Below are positions 1 through 5,306 of a stretch of DNA of 7,145 nucleotides, piece by piece. This stretch comes from Microbacterium sp. Its GTDB lineage: Bacteria > Actinomycetota > Actinomycetes > Actinomycetales > Microbacteriaceae. Under the pieces are notes generated by a model that saw only the letters and a program-made list of their open reading frames with translations, did no database searches and was not told the origin of the DNA. Position numbers and translations under genes: made by a program. Numbering within the stretch: the first letter of the stretch is position 1; every line of letters starts with the position of its first letter. The stretch is taken from contig DMUE01000169.1 in the NCBI GenBank assembly GCA_003476465.1, positions 1,321 to 8,465 on the forward strand, written 5' to 3'.

Positions 1-416
1 GCCCATCCGCCACCGGCGAGCAGCACGACGCCGACCAGGGCCAGCCCCGCCCAGAGCCAGGCCGCAAGCCGCCGGGCCACGAGGACCGACAGCACGAGCG
101 GCCCGAGCACCTCGATCGTCACGGTGACACCCAACGGCAGACGCTCGAGCGCGAGATAGAAGAACCCGTTCATCATGGCCAGCACGAGCCCGAATGCCAC
201 GACCGCCCGCCAGCTCTCAGCCGACCGGCCGCGCAGCGTCGGGCGTGCCAAGAGGAGCAGCAAAACAGCCGAAAACACCAGACGCAGCGTCACCATCCCG
301 AGAGGACCCGTGACGGGGAAGAGGAGCACCGCGACGGAAGCACCGACCTCTTGGCAGGCGAGCCCGGCGATGACGAGCGCGGCGGCGCCGGGTCGGCCGA
401 GGGGGCCGCGGCTCAC
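1..416 (-). CDS. EamA/RhtA-like drug/metabolite-family exporter, 3' part off the left edge
   Basis: This is the N-terminal 138 residues of a membrane transporter of the EamA (DMT) superfamily; the rest lies beyond base 1. Hydrophobic segments at about residues 11-33, 40-57, 72-90, 96-115 and 119-137 alternate with short charged loops. The stretch MNGFFYLALERLPLG (residues 82-96) followed by VTVTIEVLGPL matches the conserved signature of RhtA-like amino-acid exporters, in which a small helix after ERLPLG leads into an E-x-x-GPL motif. Family knowledge suggests export of amino acids or related metabolites; the substrate cannot be read here. The start is GTG at 416-414, chosen because it overlaps the TGA of the upstream lipoprotein gene (GTGA, bases 416-413) and no earlier in-frame start is near. 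There is no clear ribosome site, so translation is probably coupled to the upstream gene. The family is clear; the exact substrate is not. Confidence 0.85.
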   Translation of the reverse strand, partial: MSRGPLGRPGAAALVIAGLACQEVGASVAVLLFPVTGPLGMVTLRLVFSAVLLLLLARPTLRGRSAESWRAVVAFGLVLAMMNGFFYLALERLPLGVTVTIEVLGPLVLSVLVARRLAAWLWAGLALVGVVLLAGGGW

Positions 417-1675
417 CGGCAGATGTTCGTCTGGTTGATCGCGTCGTGGTACTGCTGAGCGGTCCAGGGAAGGCCGAACTCGGGCGCGACGGCGTCGCCG
501 GCCGCCGGGGACCTCGAGCCGATGGCGGCGAGTTCGAAGGCGAGGTCCCCGACGAGCTGCTCCGACGCCGTCGAGTTGTTCAGAACCACCACCACCGTCA
601 TTCCGGTCTGCGGGTCGGCGAACGCCGCGGTGAGGTAACCCGGCAGCCCCCCGTATTGGCCGATGAGCGATCCCGCCTGCAAGGCACCACCGGTCGCCGT
701 GAACCATGCCGGTGCACCCGGGTAGACCGGCAGCGGGGCGGACCACCGGCCTTCGGCCGACTCGGGCGCCAGCGCCCCCACCGCTGTGGCCTGGACATAG
801 CGACCGAGATCCGTCACGTTCGAGACGACGCCCGAATCCGTGAAACCGACGGAGGCCGACAGCTGTGAGACATCCTGGGGCGCGTCACACGCGAGCGACC
901 CGTCCGGATTCGCGACGATGCGGTAGCCGGGGAGGGGCGCGGCACCGGGAGCGGCGGCCCGATTGCCGGGAAGGACGGTGTTCTCCAGGCCGAGCGGCCT
1001 GAAGATGTAGCGATCGTAGAGGTCGGCAGCGCTCCGATTGGTCGCGCGTTCGAGGGCGAGGCCGAGCAGGATATAGCCGGAATCGGACTCGCGGTACTCA
1101 CTGCCGACGGCCGATCGCGGCTGACCGATACCGAATGAGGCGATCTCGAGCGGGTGCCATATCCGATTGGGATTCGTGATCCAGGAATCGCCGATCACGG
1201 GCTCGTACGCCCCGATCCCGCCCGTTCCGTTGCAGAGGTCCACGAGCGTGACCGCCTGGAGCGATGGATATCCCTGCACGTACTCGACGACCGAGTCGTC
1301 GAGGTCCACGACTCCCTCATCCACCAGGGCGTAGAGCACGTCGCACGTCATCATGCGCGTGACGTCGGCCGCACGGAAGGTCATCTCGACGTCCAGAGCG
1401 GCACCCGATGCATCCGTGCCGATGGCCGAGACCCACCTGCCGCTCCAGGGTGCCCACACACCGGCGATCGCCCCGGGCGACGCCGAAGCCGCCATGGCGC
1501 TGCGCACGGCCTCGTCGAGCTGGGTCACGACATCGGCGGGAAGCTCCTGCGCGACCTGGTCGGGAAGATCGACATCACCGGGGCCGTCAGCGGCACACCC
1601 CGAAACCAGGAGCGTCGCCGCGAGGAGTGCCGCTGCTCCGGTGAGCGCACGTCGCCGCGCCCATCCTGCGGCCAT
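413..1675 (-). CDS. Beta-lactamase-fold lipoprotein with substituted catalytic motifs (probable pseudoenzyme)
   Basis: A 420-aa secreted lipoprotein. Residues 1-26 form a signal peptide (RRR at 7-9, hydrophobic 11-24) ending in the lipobox VSGC, with Cys27 as the lipidation site. The rest resembles the serine beta-lactamase/penicillin-binding family (PF00144-like): LVDEGVVDLDDSVVEYV at 117-133, GYILLGLALERAT at 200-212, GGLPGY at 342-347 and DPQTGMTVVVVLNN at 354-367. The catalytic positions are changed: the expected S-x-x-K reads D104-V-T-R107, Y-S-N reads E196-S-D198, and H-G-G reads Y341-G-G. The HTSG segment is also changed to NGTGG (149-153). An active hydrolase is therefore unlikely; a binding or structural role is an inference. 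Cys111, Cys148, Cys263 and Cys419 could form disulfides outside the membrane. ATG at 1675-1673 was chosen because the signal peptide starts there and GGAGG lies five bases upstream. The open frame continues to 2059, but that part is antisense to the DUF2470 gene. The exporter follows with a 4-base overlap. Confidence 0.85.
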   Translation of the reverse strand: MAAGWARRRALTGAAALLAATLLVSGCAADGPGDVDLPDQVAQELPADVVTQLDEAVRSAMAASASPGAIAGVWAPWSGRWVSAIGTDASGAALDVEMTFRAADVTRMMTCDVLYALVDEGVVDLDDSVVEYVQGYPSLQAVTLVDLCNGTGGIGAYEPVIGDSWITNPNRIWHPLEIASFGIGQPRSAVGSEYRESDSGYILLGLALERATNRSAADLYDRYIFRPLGLENTVLPGNRAAAPGAAPLPGYRIVANPDGSLACDAPQDVSQLSASVGFTDSGVVSNVTDLGRYVQATAVGALAPESAEGRWSAPLPVYPGAPAWFTATGGALQAGSLIGQYGGLPGYLTAAFADPQTGMTVVVVLNNSTASEQLVGDLAFELAAIGSRSPAAGDAVAPEFGLPWTAQQYHDAINQTNICR

Positions 1676-1678
1676 GCT

Positions 1679-1685
1679 CACCTCC
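1679..1685 (-). promoter_or_regulatory. Ribosome binding site GGAGGTG of the lipoprotein gene
   Basis: Read on the minus strand, GGAGG is followed by TGAGC and then ATG, giving an ideal five-base spacing. It fixes the start at 1675 rather than the GTG two codons earlier, which lies within the site itself. A TAAACT hexamer at 1706-1701 is a possible -10; it would give a leader of about 20 bases. No convincing -35 at normal spacing was found (GTGACA at 1732-1727 is 20 bases away). This is the only clear Shine-Dalgarno-led start in the window. Confidence 0.75.
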
Positions 1686-1744
1686 GGCGTCGTCCTCAGA
1701 AGTTTATGGTGCGGATGTCTCGGTTCTGTCACGCACGGCCGTCC

Positions 1745-1756
1745 TAAGCTGTGCAG
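1745..1756 (+). promoter_or_regulatory. Candidate -10 box and leaderless start of the DUF2470 gene
   Basis: TAAGCT at 1745-1750 fits the actinobacterial -10 pattern TANNNT and is followed by exactly six bases (GTGCAG) and then ATG at 1757. No purine-rich ribosome site precedes the ATG, so transcription probably begins at or next to the A of the start codon. A -35 match is weak (GGTTCT at 1722-1727, 17-base spacer). A GTG at 1751 is in frame two codons earlier, but it would fall between the -10 and the predicted transcript start. Confidence 0.5.
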
Positions 1757-2068
1757 ATGCCGCATGATTTCGATTCGGGCACGGTCGCCGCAGTCCTGGC
1801 TCACATGAACGGCGACCACACGGACGACACCGTCCTGATCGCCCGCGCCTTCGGGCGCCGGGGAGCCTTCCGAGCGGAGATGACCGGCTTCGACGGCGAC
1901 GGCGGCGACTGGACCGTGACCGACTCCGCGGGCGAGTCCTGGACCCTGCGCGTGTCGTGGCCCGGCGGCCCGATCAGCGAAAGGGCCGAGGTGCGCCGCG
2001 AGATCGTGGCGCTCTATCAGGCCGCCTGCGCGGAACTCGGCATCGGGCCGCGGCCACACTCTGATTGA
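1757..2068 (+). CDS. DUF2470 domain protein beside heme oxygenase
   Basis: A 103-aa soluble protein with no signal peptide or membrane segment. The N-terminal helix carries AAVLAHMNGDHTDD (about residues 10-23), the conserved L-x-H-M-N-x-D-H-x-D signature of DUF2470. It is followed by a strand-rich middle (FRAEMTGFDGDGGDWTVTD) and a C-terminal helix. In other proteins this domain forms the C-terminal part of HugZ-type split-barrel heme-degrading enzymes and related heme-binding proteins. Here it stands alone without the FMN-binding barrel and lies 38 bases ahead of a canonical heme oxygenase. That placement suggests a role in heme binding, delivery or product handling, which is an inference. 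ATG at 1757 is preferred over GTG at 1751 because of the -10 position. It is divergent from the lipoprotein gene, with 81 bases between the start codons. The domain is clear; the function is not. Confidence 0.85.
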   Translation: MPHDFDSGTVAAVLAHMNGDHTDDTVLIARAFGRRGAFRAEMTGFDGDGGDWTVTDSAGESWTLRVSWPGGPISERAEVRREIVALYQAACAELGIGPRPHSD

Positions 2069-2070
2069 GC

Positions 2071-2084
2071 TTAGGGCGCCCTAA
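2071..2084. repeat. Perfect 14-bp palindrome TTAGGGCGCCCTAA, candidate operator
   Basis: The 14 bases equal their own reverse complement. The site lies just after the DUF2470 stop (2066-2068), covers the -35 position and part of the spacer of the heme oxygenase promoter, and ends 11 bases before the -10. This is where a repressor would block RNA polymerase. TTAGG and CCTAA ends recall DtxR/IdeR iron boxes, but in those the two ends are separated by nine bases and here by four, so identification as a DtxR site is not secure. Confidence 0.5.
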
Positions 2085-2094
2085 CTTGTGCCGC

Positions 2095-2106
2095 TATGCT
2101 GTGTCC
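2095..2106 (+). promoter_or_regulatory. Candidate -10 box and leaderless start of heme oxygenase
   Basis: TATGCT at 2095-2100 is followed by six bases (GTGTCC) and then ATG at 2107, the same geometry as the gene upstream (TAAGCT, six bases, ATG). No ribosome site is visible before the ATG. The -35 position with a 17-18 base spacer falls at 2071-2077, within the palindrome. The gene can therefore be transcribed on its own even though it closely follows the DUF2470 gene. Confidence 0.5.
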
Positions 2107-2763
2107 ATGTCGAACGTCGTCCCGTTCTCCACCCTCCTGCGCGAACGCTCCAGCGGCGCCCACTCCGCCAGCGAAGGCGAGGGCTTCATGTCCGGCCTCC
2201 TCCAGGGGGGCGGCAGCCGCGAGGACTATGTCTCGTTGGTTGCTCAGCACTACTTCATCTATCGCGCTCTCGAAGCGGCGGCCGCGCGGATGTCGGCGGA
2301 TCCGATCGCCGCACCCTTCATCACCGACCGGCTGACCCGCCTCCCGGCCCTCGAGTCCGACCTCGAGTTCCTGAACGGGCCTGACTGGGCCGACAGCATC
2401 CGTCCGCTCCCCACCACGCAGCGCTACGTCGCACGGATCGAAGAGGTCGGATCGACCTGGCCGGGCGGGTTCATCGCGCACCATTACACGCGCTACCTCG
2501 GCGACCTCTCGGGAGGCATCTTCATCGGACGTGTCATGCAGCGCCGCTTCGGCTTCGAAACGAACGGCGTCGGCTTCTACATCTTCGACGACATCGCCGA
2601 CCCCCGCGCGTTCAAGGATGTCTACCGCGAGCAGCTCGACGCCGTGCCGTGGGGCGACGAGGAGCGTGACCGCGTCGTCGAAGAGGTACTCCGGGCCTAT
2701 CAGTTCAACACCGAGTTGTTCCAAGACCTCGAGCGCGCCCGGGTCAGGGCATCCGTCGCCTGA
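2107..2763 (+). CDS. hmuO: Biliverdin-producing heme oxygenase, HmuO type
   Basis: A 218-aa cytoplasmic all-helical enzyme, the usual length for bacterial HmuO. It opens heme to biliverdin, CO and Fe2+ using O2 and electrons from a reductase. His19 in SSGAH is at the place of the proximal iron ligand (His20 of Corynebacterium diphtheriae HmuO). The distal helix reads RYLGDLSGG at 129-137, with Gly132, Gly136 and Gly137 for helix flexibility and Asp133 for the catalytic water network. AHHYTRY at 124-130, MQRRFG at 144-149 and KDVYREQLD at 170-178 also match the family. The residue after LSGG is Ile138, where HmuO has Gln. ATG at 2107 is chosen from the -10 distance and homolog length; GTG at 2101 is in frame but no better supported. 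The DUF2470 gene lies 38 bases upstream, and the helicase converges 10 bases downstream. The palindrome in the promoter suggests iron or heme control, which is an inference. Confidence 0.95.
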   Translation: MSNVVPFSTLLRERSSGAHSASEGEGFMSGLLQGGGSREDYVSLVAQHYFIYRALEAAAARMSADPIAAPFITDRLTRLPALESDLEFLNGPDWADSIRPLPTTQRYVARIEEVGSTWPGGFIAHHYTRYLGDLSGGIFIGRVMQRRFGFETNGVGFYIFDDIADPRAFKDVYREQLDAVPWGDEERDRVVEEVLRAYQFNTELFQDLERARVRASVA

Positions 2764-2787
2764 GACGCCTCGGTCAGCGGCGAACGG
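2753..2787. terminator. Candidate bidirectional hairpin between convergent genes
   Basis: CCGTCGCC (2753-2760) pairs with GGCGAACGG (2779-2787) with one bulged A. The stem continues by pairing the TGA stop of heme oxygenase (2761-2763) with the reverse-strand stop of the helicase (TCA, 2774-2776) past a two-base bulge (2777-2778). The loop is the ten-base intergenic sequence. There is no T-tract on either side, so this would be a U-less hairpin; termination activity is inferred from position and structure only. Confidence 0.35.
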
Positions 2788-4144
2788 AGCGCATGAACCG
2801 CTCGACGTCGGGATCCACGCGGATATCGCCCGGGCGGAGCGGCCGCGACAGATAGAGGCCTTCCAACGAGGCCAGCCGGCTGAGCGCCACATACGTCTGC
2901 CCCGGGGCGAAAGCGCCCTGCCCCAGGTCGATGACGGCACGGTCGTACGTCTTGCCCTGCGACTTGTGGATCGTGACAGCCCAGGCCAAGCGCAGGGGGA
3001 ACTGGTGGAATTCGGCGACGATCTCCCGCGAGATGCGCTTGGTCAGCGGCGAGTAGCTGTAGCGATACTTCTCCCACGCGACAGGCTCGACGTCATGCTC
3101 GCGCCCATCGACCTCGACCCGAACCGTGCCGCCCGTGATGCGCGTCACGGTACCGATCGTGCCGTTCACCCAGCGCGGCGCCTCCCCGAACGATGCGGTG
3201 TCGTTGCGGAGGAACATCACCTGCGCCCCGACCTTGATCTGCAGTTCGACGTCGGCCGGGTAGGCCCCCTCGCCCCGACCGAAGTCGCCGGTGATCTCGG
3301 CCATAGCGGTCTGCGATCGGCCCGGAAGCGCCTCGAGATGCCGACGATTGATCGCCGATACCCTGTCGTTTCGCGTCGCGAGGGTTATCGTCGGAGGCTC
3401 GGATGCGTCGGCGGCCGGCGGGGTGCGCGCACCCATCTCGTTCAGCACACCGGCGATCTCGGCGGTGACCCGCCCATGGCGCACCGCGTTGAGCATCGCC
3501 TTGAAGGCGGCATCCGATTGGCGATGGATGTCGACCAGCTCGTGCACGCCCAGTTCGGCGCCATAGCGGCCGAGATCGCTGAATCCGCTGAGCGCGGTGA
3601 CCTCGCCCGCCCCCGCGTCGGCACCCGACCACACGTGAGCGTCGAAGAACCAGAACGAGCCGTAGTGATCGCGGATGTAGGCAAGCTCATCGCCCCGTGG
3701 CGGCACCGGCGCGAGCTGATACGGATCGCCGAACATGACGACCTGGACCCCGCCGAAAGGTTCTGCCCGACGTCCCCGAGCCTGGCGAAGCGCCCGGTCG
3801 ATGCCATCCATAACATCGGCGTTGACCATCGAGATCTCGTCGATGACCAGGGTGTCGATCGCCCCGAGAACTTTGCGGGTCGCCTCGGGCTGATCCAGCT
3901 CCTGGTCGGCGATCAGGCCGATGGGCAGCCGGAACAGGGAGTGGATCGTCTGTCCCCCGACGTTGAGGGCGGCAACGCCCGTCGGGGCGCACACTGCGAT
4001 CTGCTTCGCGGTCGTCGCGGCGAAATGCTGCAGGAGCGTGGATTTTCCCGTGCCGGCTCGCCCCGTGACGAAGACGTGGTCATTGGTGTCTTCGATGCGA
4101 CGCAACAGTGTTTCCTGCTCGATGGAGAGCAGCGGCATGGTCAC
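2774..4144 (-). CDS. PIF1-like superfamily 1 DNA helicase (AAA ATPase)
   Basis: A 456-aa ATP-driven DNA helicase of the PIF1/RecD-like SF1B group, in a short form without extra domains. Numbered from the GTG start, the motifs in order are: Walker A GRAGTGKST (28-36, Lys34); motif Ia APTGVAALN (53-61) with TIHSLF (66-71); Walker B VIDEISMV (100-107, Asp102-Glu103); motif III FGDPYQLAPV (138-147); motif IV IHRQSD (206-211, Arg208); motif V TIHKSQGKTYDR (391-402); motif VI TYVALSRLASLEGL (417-430). All key residues are present, so it should be active. The linker between FWFFDAHVW (164-172) and HELVDIHRQ (201-209) seems longer than I would expect. The start is GTG at 4144 because a TAGCAT box lies six bases ahead; ATG at 4138 is two codons in and the main alternative. 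The role is DNA repair or replication-fork maintenance by family knowledge; the specific task is unknown. Confidence 0.9.
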   Translation of the reverse strand: MTMPLLSIEQETLLRRIEDTNDHVFVTGRAGTGKSTLLQHFAATTAKQIAVCAPTGVAALNVGGQTIHSLFRLPIGLIADQELDQPEATRKVLGAIDTLVIDEISMVNADVMDGIDRALRQARGRRAEPFGGVQVVMFGDPYQLAPVPPRGDELAYIRDHYGSFWFFDAHVWSGADAGAGEVTALSGFSDLGRYGAELGVHELVDIHRQSDAAFKAMLNAVRHGRVTAEIAGVLNEMGARTPPAADASEPPTITLATRNDRVSAINRRHLEALPGRSQTAMAEITGDFGRGEGAYPADVELQIKVGAQVMFLRNDTASFGEAPRWVNGTIGTVTRITGGTVRVEVDGREHDVEPVAWEKYRYSYSPLTKRISREIVAEFHQFPLRLAWAVTIHKSQGKTYDRAVIDLGQGAFAPGQTYVALSRLASLEGLYLSRPLRPGDIRVDPDVERFMRSVRR

Positions 4145-4156
4145 GGCAACATGCTA
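4145..4156 (-). promoter_or_regulatory. Candidate -10 box and leaderless GTG start of the helicase
   Basis: On the minus strand TAGCAT (4156-4151) is followed by six bases (GTTGCC) and then GTG at 4144-4142. No ribosome site is seen. The geometry is the same as at the starts at 1757, 2107 and 4213, which supports GTG over the ATG two codons later. No recognisable -35 is present at 4174-4179. Confidence 0.5.
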
Positions 4157-4200
4157 AGCGTGCTGAGGCTCCCGGCCGGTCTCGGTGGCGGACCGCCGCA

Positions 4201-4212
4201 TAAACTGACGGT
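4201..4212 (+). promoter_or_regulatory. Candidate -10 box and leaderless GTG start of the 363-aa protein
   Basis: TAAACT at 4201-4206, then six bases (GACGGT), then GTG at 4213-4215. A later in-frame ATG at 4228 has GGGGG and GGTG nearby and is a possible second start, but the -10 distance favours GTG 4213. The -35 position (about 4178-4183) has no good match and overlaps the -35 position of the divergent helicase promoter. Confidence 0.5.
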
Positions 4213-5304
4213 GTGGATCCGGGGGTGATGGGGGCGCGTGAGCCGAGCGGGGACGCGTCGTCGAGCCGCAGGACCCGCCCTCGCCTCGCCCGGGACCTGA
4301 CGATCCTCGCGATCGTCGGGGTCGTGCTGATAGCCGCCCTGGCGGCGGGGTGGGCCTCGCTCTACCGCCAGTTCTGGGGGCCGGCCGCGTTCGCGGAGCG
4401 GTACGTCGAACTGCTCGCGACGGGACGCGCCGCCGATGCCCTCGAGCTGCCGGGCGTGCGGATCGACTCGGCCCGACTCGCGCAGGCGGGGCTGCCGGAG
4501 GGCGCCTCGGACGCGCTCCTACGCCGCGCCGCGCTCAGCGCCCTCACCGACATCCGTGTCCTCGCCGAGAGCTCCAGGACCGAGGGCGTCGAGGTGACGA
4601 TCGGATTCGAGGCGGGCGGAAACGCGGGCTCCACGACGTTCGTCGTGGAGCAGGACGGGACGATCGGCATCCTTCCCTCCTGGCGCTTCGCCGAAAGCCC
4701 CCTCGCGGTCATCGAGCTGACCGTGCGCGGTTCGATGGCCTTCGAGGTCAATGGCTTCCGGATCGACAAACGCCAGATCTCGCCGGCCGGGATGGCGGCG
4801 GCACCGCTGGACCCGGTGGCGCTCCTGGTCTTCTCACCGGGCATGTACCGGGTGTCGGTCGACACCCCGATCGCCGAGACGGACGGCGTCGACGTGCTCG
4901 CCGATGTCCCGCTCGCTCGCGTGCCCCTGGACGTCCAGGCGCAACCCACGGCGGAGTTCGTCGGCGTCGTGCAGGAACGCGTCGATTCGTTCCTCGACGA
5001 CTGCGCCGCGCAGGAGGTCCTTCAGCCGACGGCCTGCCCGTTCGGCTTCGTCGTGCAGAACCGCATCGCAAGCCTCCCCTCCTGGTCGATCCTGACCTAC
5101 CCGACCATCACCCTGGTTCCGGATGGTGCGGGCTGGGCCGTCCCGCCCGTCGAGGCCGTCGCTCGCATCGAGGTCGACATCCGGTCGCTCTTCGACGGCA
5201 GCGTTCGAACGGTGCAGGAGGATGTGACTTTCGGACTGGACGCCGAGATCACCGTCCTCCCGGACGGGTCGGCGTCTATCCTCGTCGGTTCACCGGAGGG
5301 GTGA
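4213..5304 (+). CDS. Membrane-anchored extracytoplasmic protein of unknown function
   Basis: A 363-aa protein I do not recognise. Residues 1-28 are a polar N-terminus rich in Ser and Arg (RRTRPRLAR at 19-27). A single membrane segment follows at about 29-49, and the remaining 310 or so residues should lie outside the membrane. Just after it, FAERYVELLATGRAADALEL (60-79) looks like the first helices of an NTF2-like or TcaA-type extracytoplasmic domain. Then come repeated strand patterns, including VEVTIGFEAGG (126-136), SPLAVIELTVRGSMAFEVNG (162-181) and PVALLVFSPGMYRVSVD (201-217). Cys264 and Cys275, in DDCAAQ and TACPFGF, are the only cysteines and probably form a disulfide. The C-terminal segment (315-358) is again strand-rich. 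No catalytic motif is visible. It is divergent from the helicase, and its last 29 bases overlap the convergent CopD-CtaG gene. A role at the cell surface or envelope is the most that can be inferred. Confidence 0.8.
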   Translation: MDPGVMGAREPSGDASSSRRTRPRLARDLTILAIVGVVLIAALAAGWASLYRQFWGPAAFAERYVELLATGRAADALELPGVRIDSARLAQAGLPEGASDALLRRAALSALTDIRVLAESSRTEGVEVTIGFEAGGNAGSTTFVVEQDGTIGILPSWRFAESPLAVIELTVRGSMAFEVNGFRIDKRQISPAGMAAAPLDPVALLVFSPGMYRVSVDTPIAETDGVDVLADVPLARVPLDVQAQPTAEFVGVVQERVDSFLDDCAAQEVLQPTACPFGFVVQNRIASLPSWSILTYPTITLVPDGAGWAVPPVEAVARIEVDIRSLFDGSVRTVQEDVTFGLDAEITVLPDGSASILVGSPEG

Positions 5305-5306
5305 CC
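5287..5306. terminator. Weak candidate hairpin in the convergent overlap
   Basis: TCACC (5290-5294) pairs with GGTGA (5300-5304) around a five-base loop, and two outer G-C pairs (5287-5288 with 5305-5306) follow past a bulged T. It lies at the stop codon of the 363-aa gene and inside the 3' end of the CopD-CtaG gene. There is no T-tract. The stem is short for termination, so the call rests mostly on position. Confidence 0.2.

Noticed and set aside
175..438. Small plus-strand gene at the left edge
   Set aside because: It is antisense to the EamA transporter, whose membrane pattern and signature are clear, and its own sequence is low-complexity.
1676..2059. Extension of the lipoprotein frame upstream to 2059 on the minus strand
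   Set aside because: This part is antisense to the DUF2470 gene. The signal peptide, lipobox and GGAGG site place the true start at 1675.
2071..2084. Classical DtxR/IdeR iron box
   Set aside because: The TTAGG and CCTAA halves are separated by four bases, not the nine of the 19-bp consensus. It is kept only as an unassigned operator candidate.
2071..2940. Minus-strand frame of 289 codons opposite heme oxygenase
   Set aside because: It mirrors conserved HmuO codons and crosses the end of the helicase; there is no ribosome site or family signature.
2531..4228. A 565-codon open frame on the plus strand across the helicase gene
   Set aside because: Its protein is low-complexity and Arg/Asp-rich without a fold, it is antisense to a helicase with all SF1 motifs, and it also overlaps hmuO. 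It is a high-GC shadow frame.
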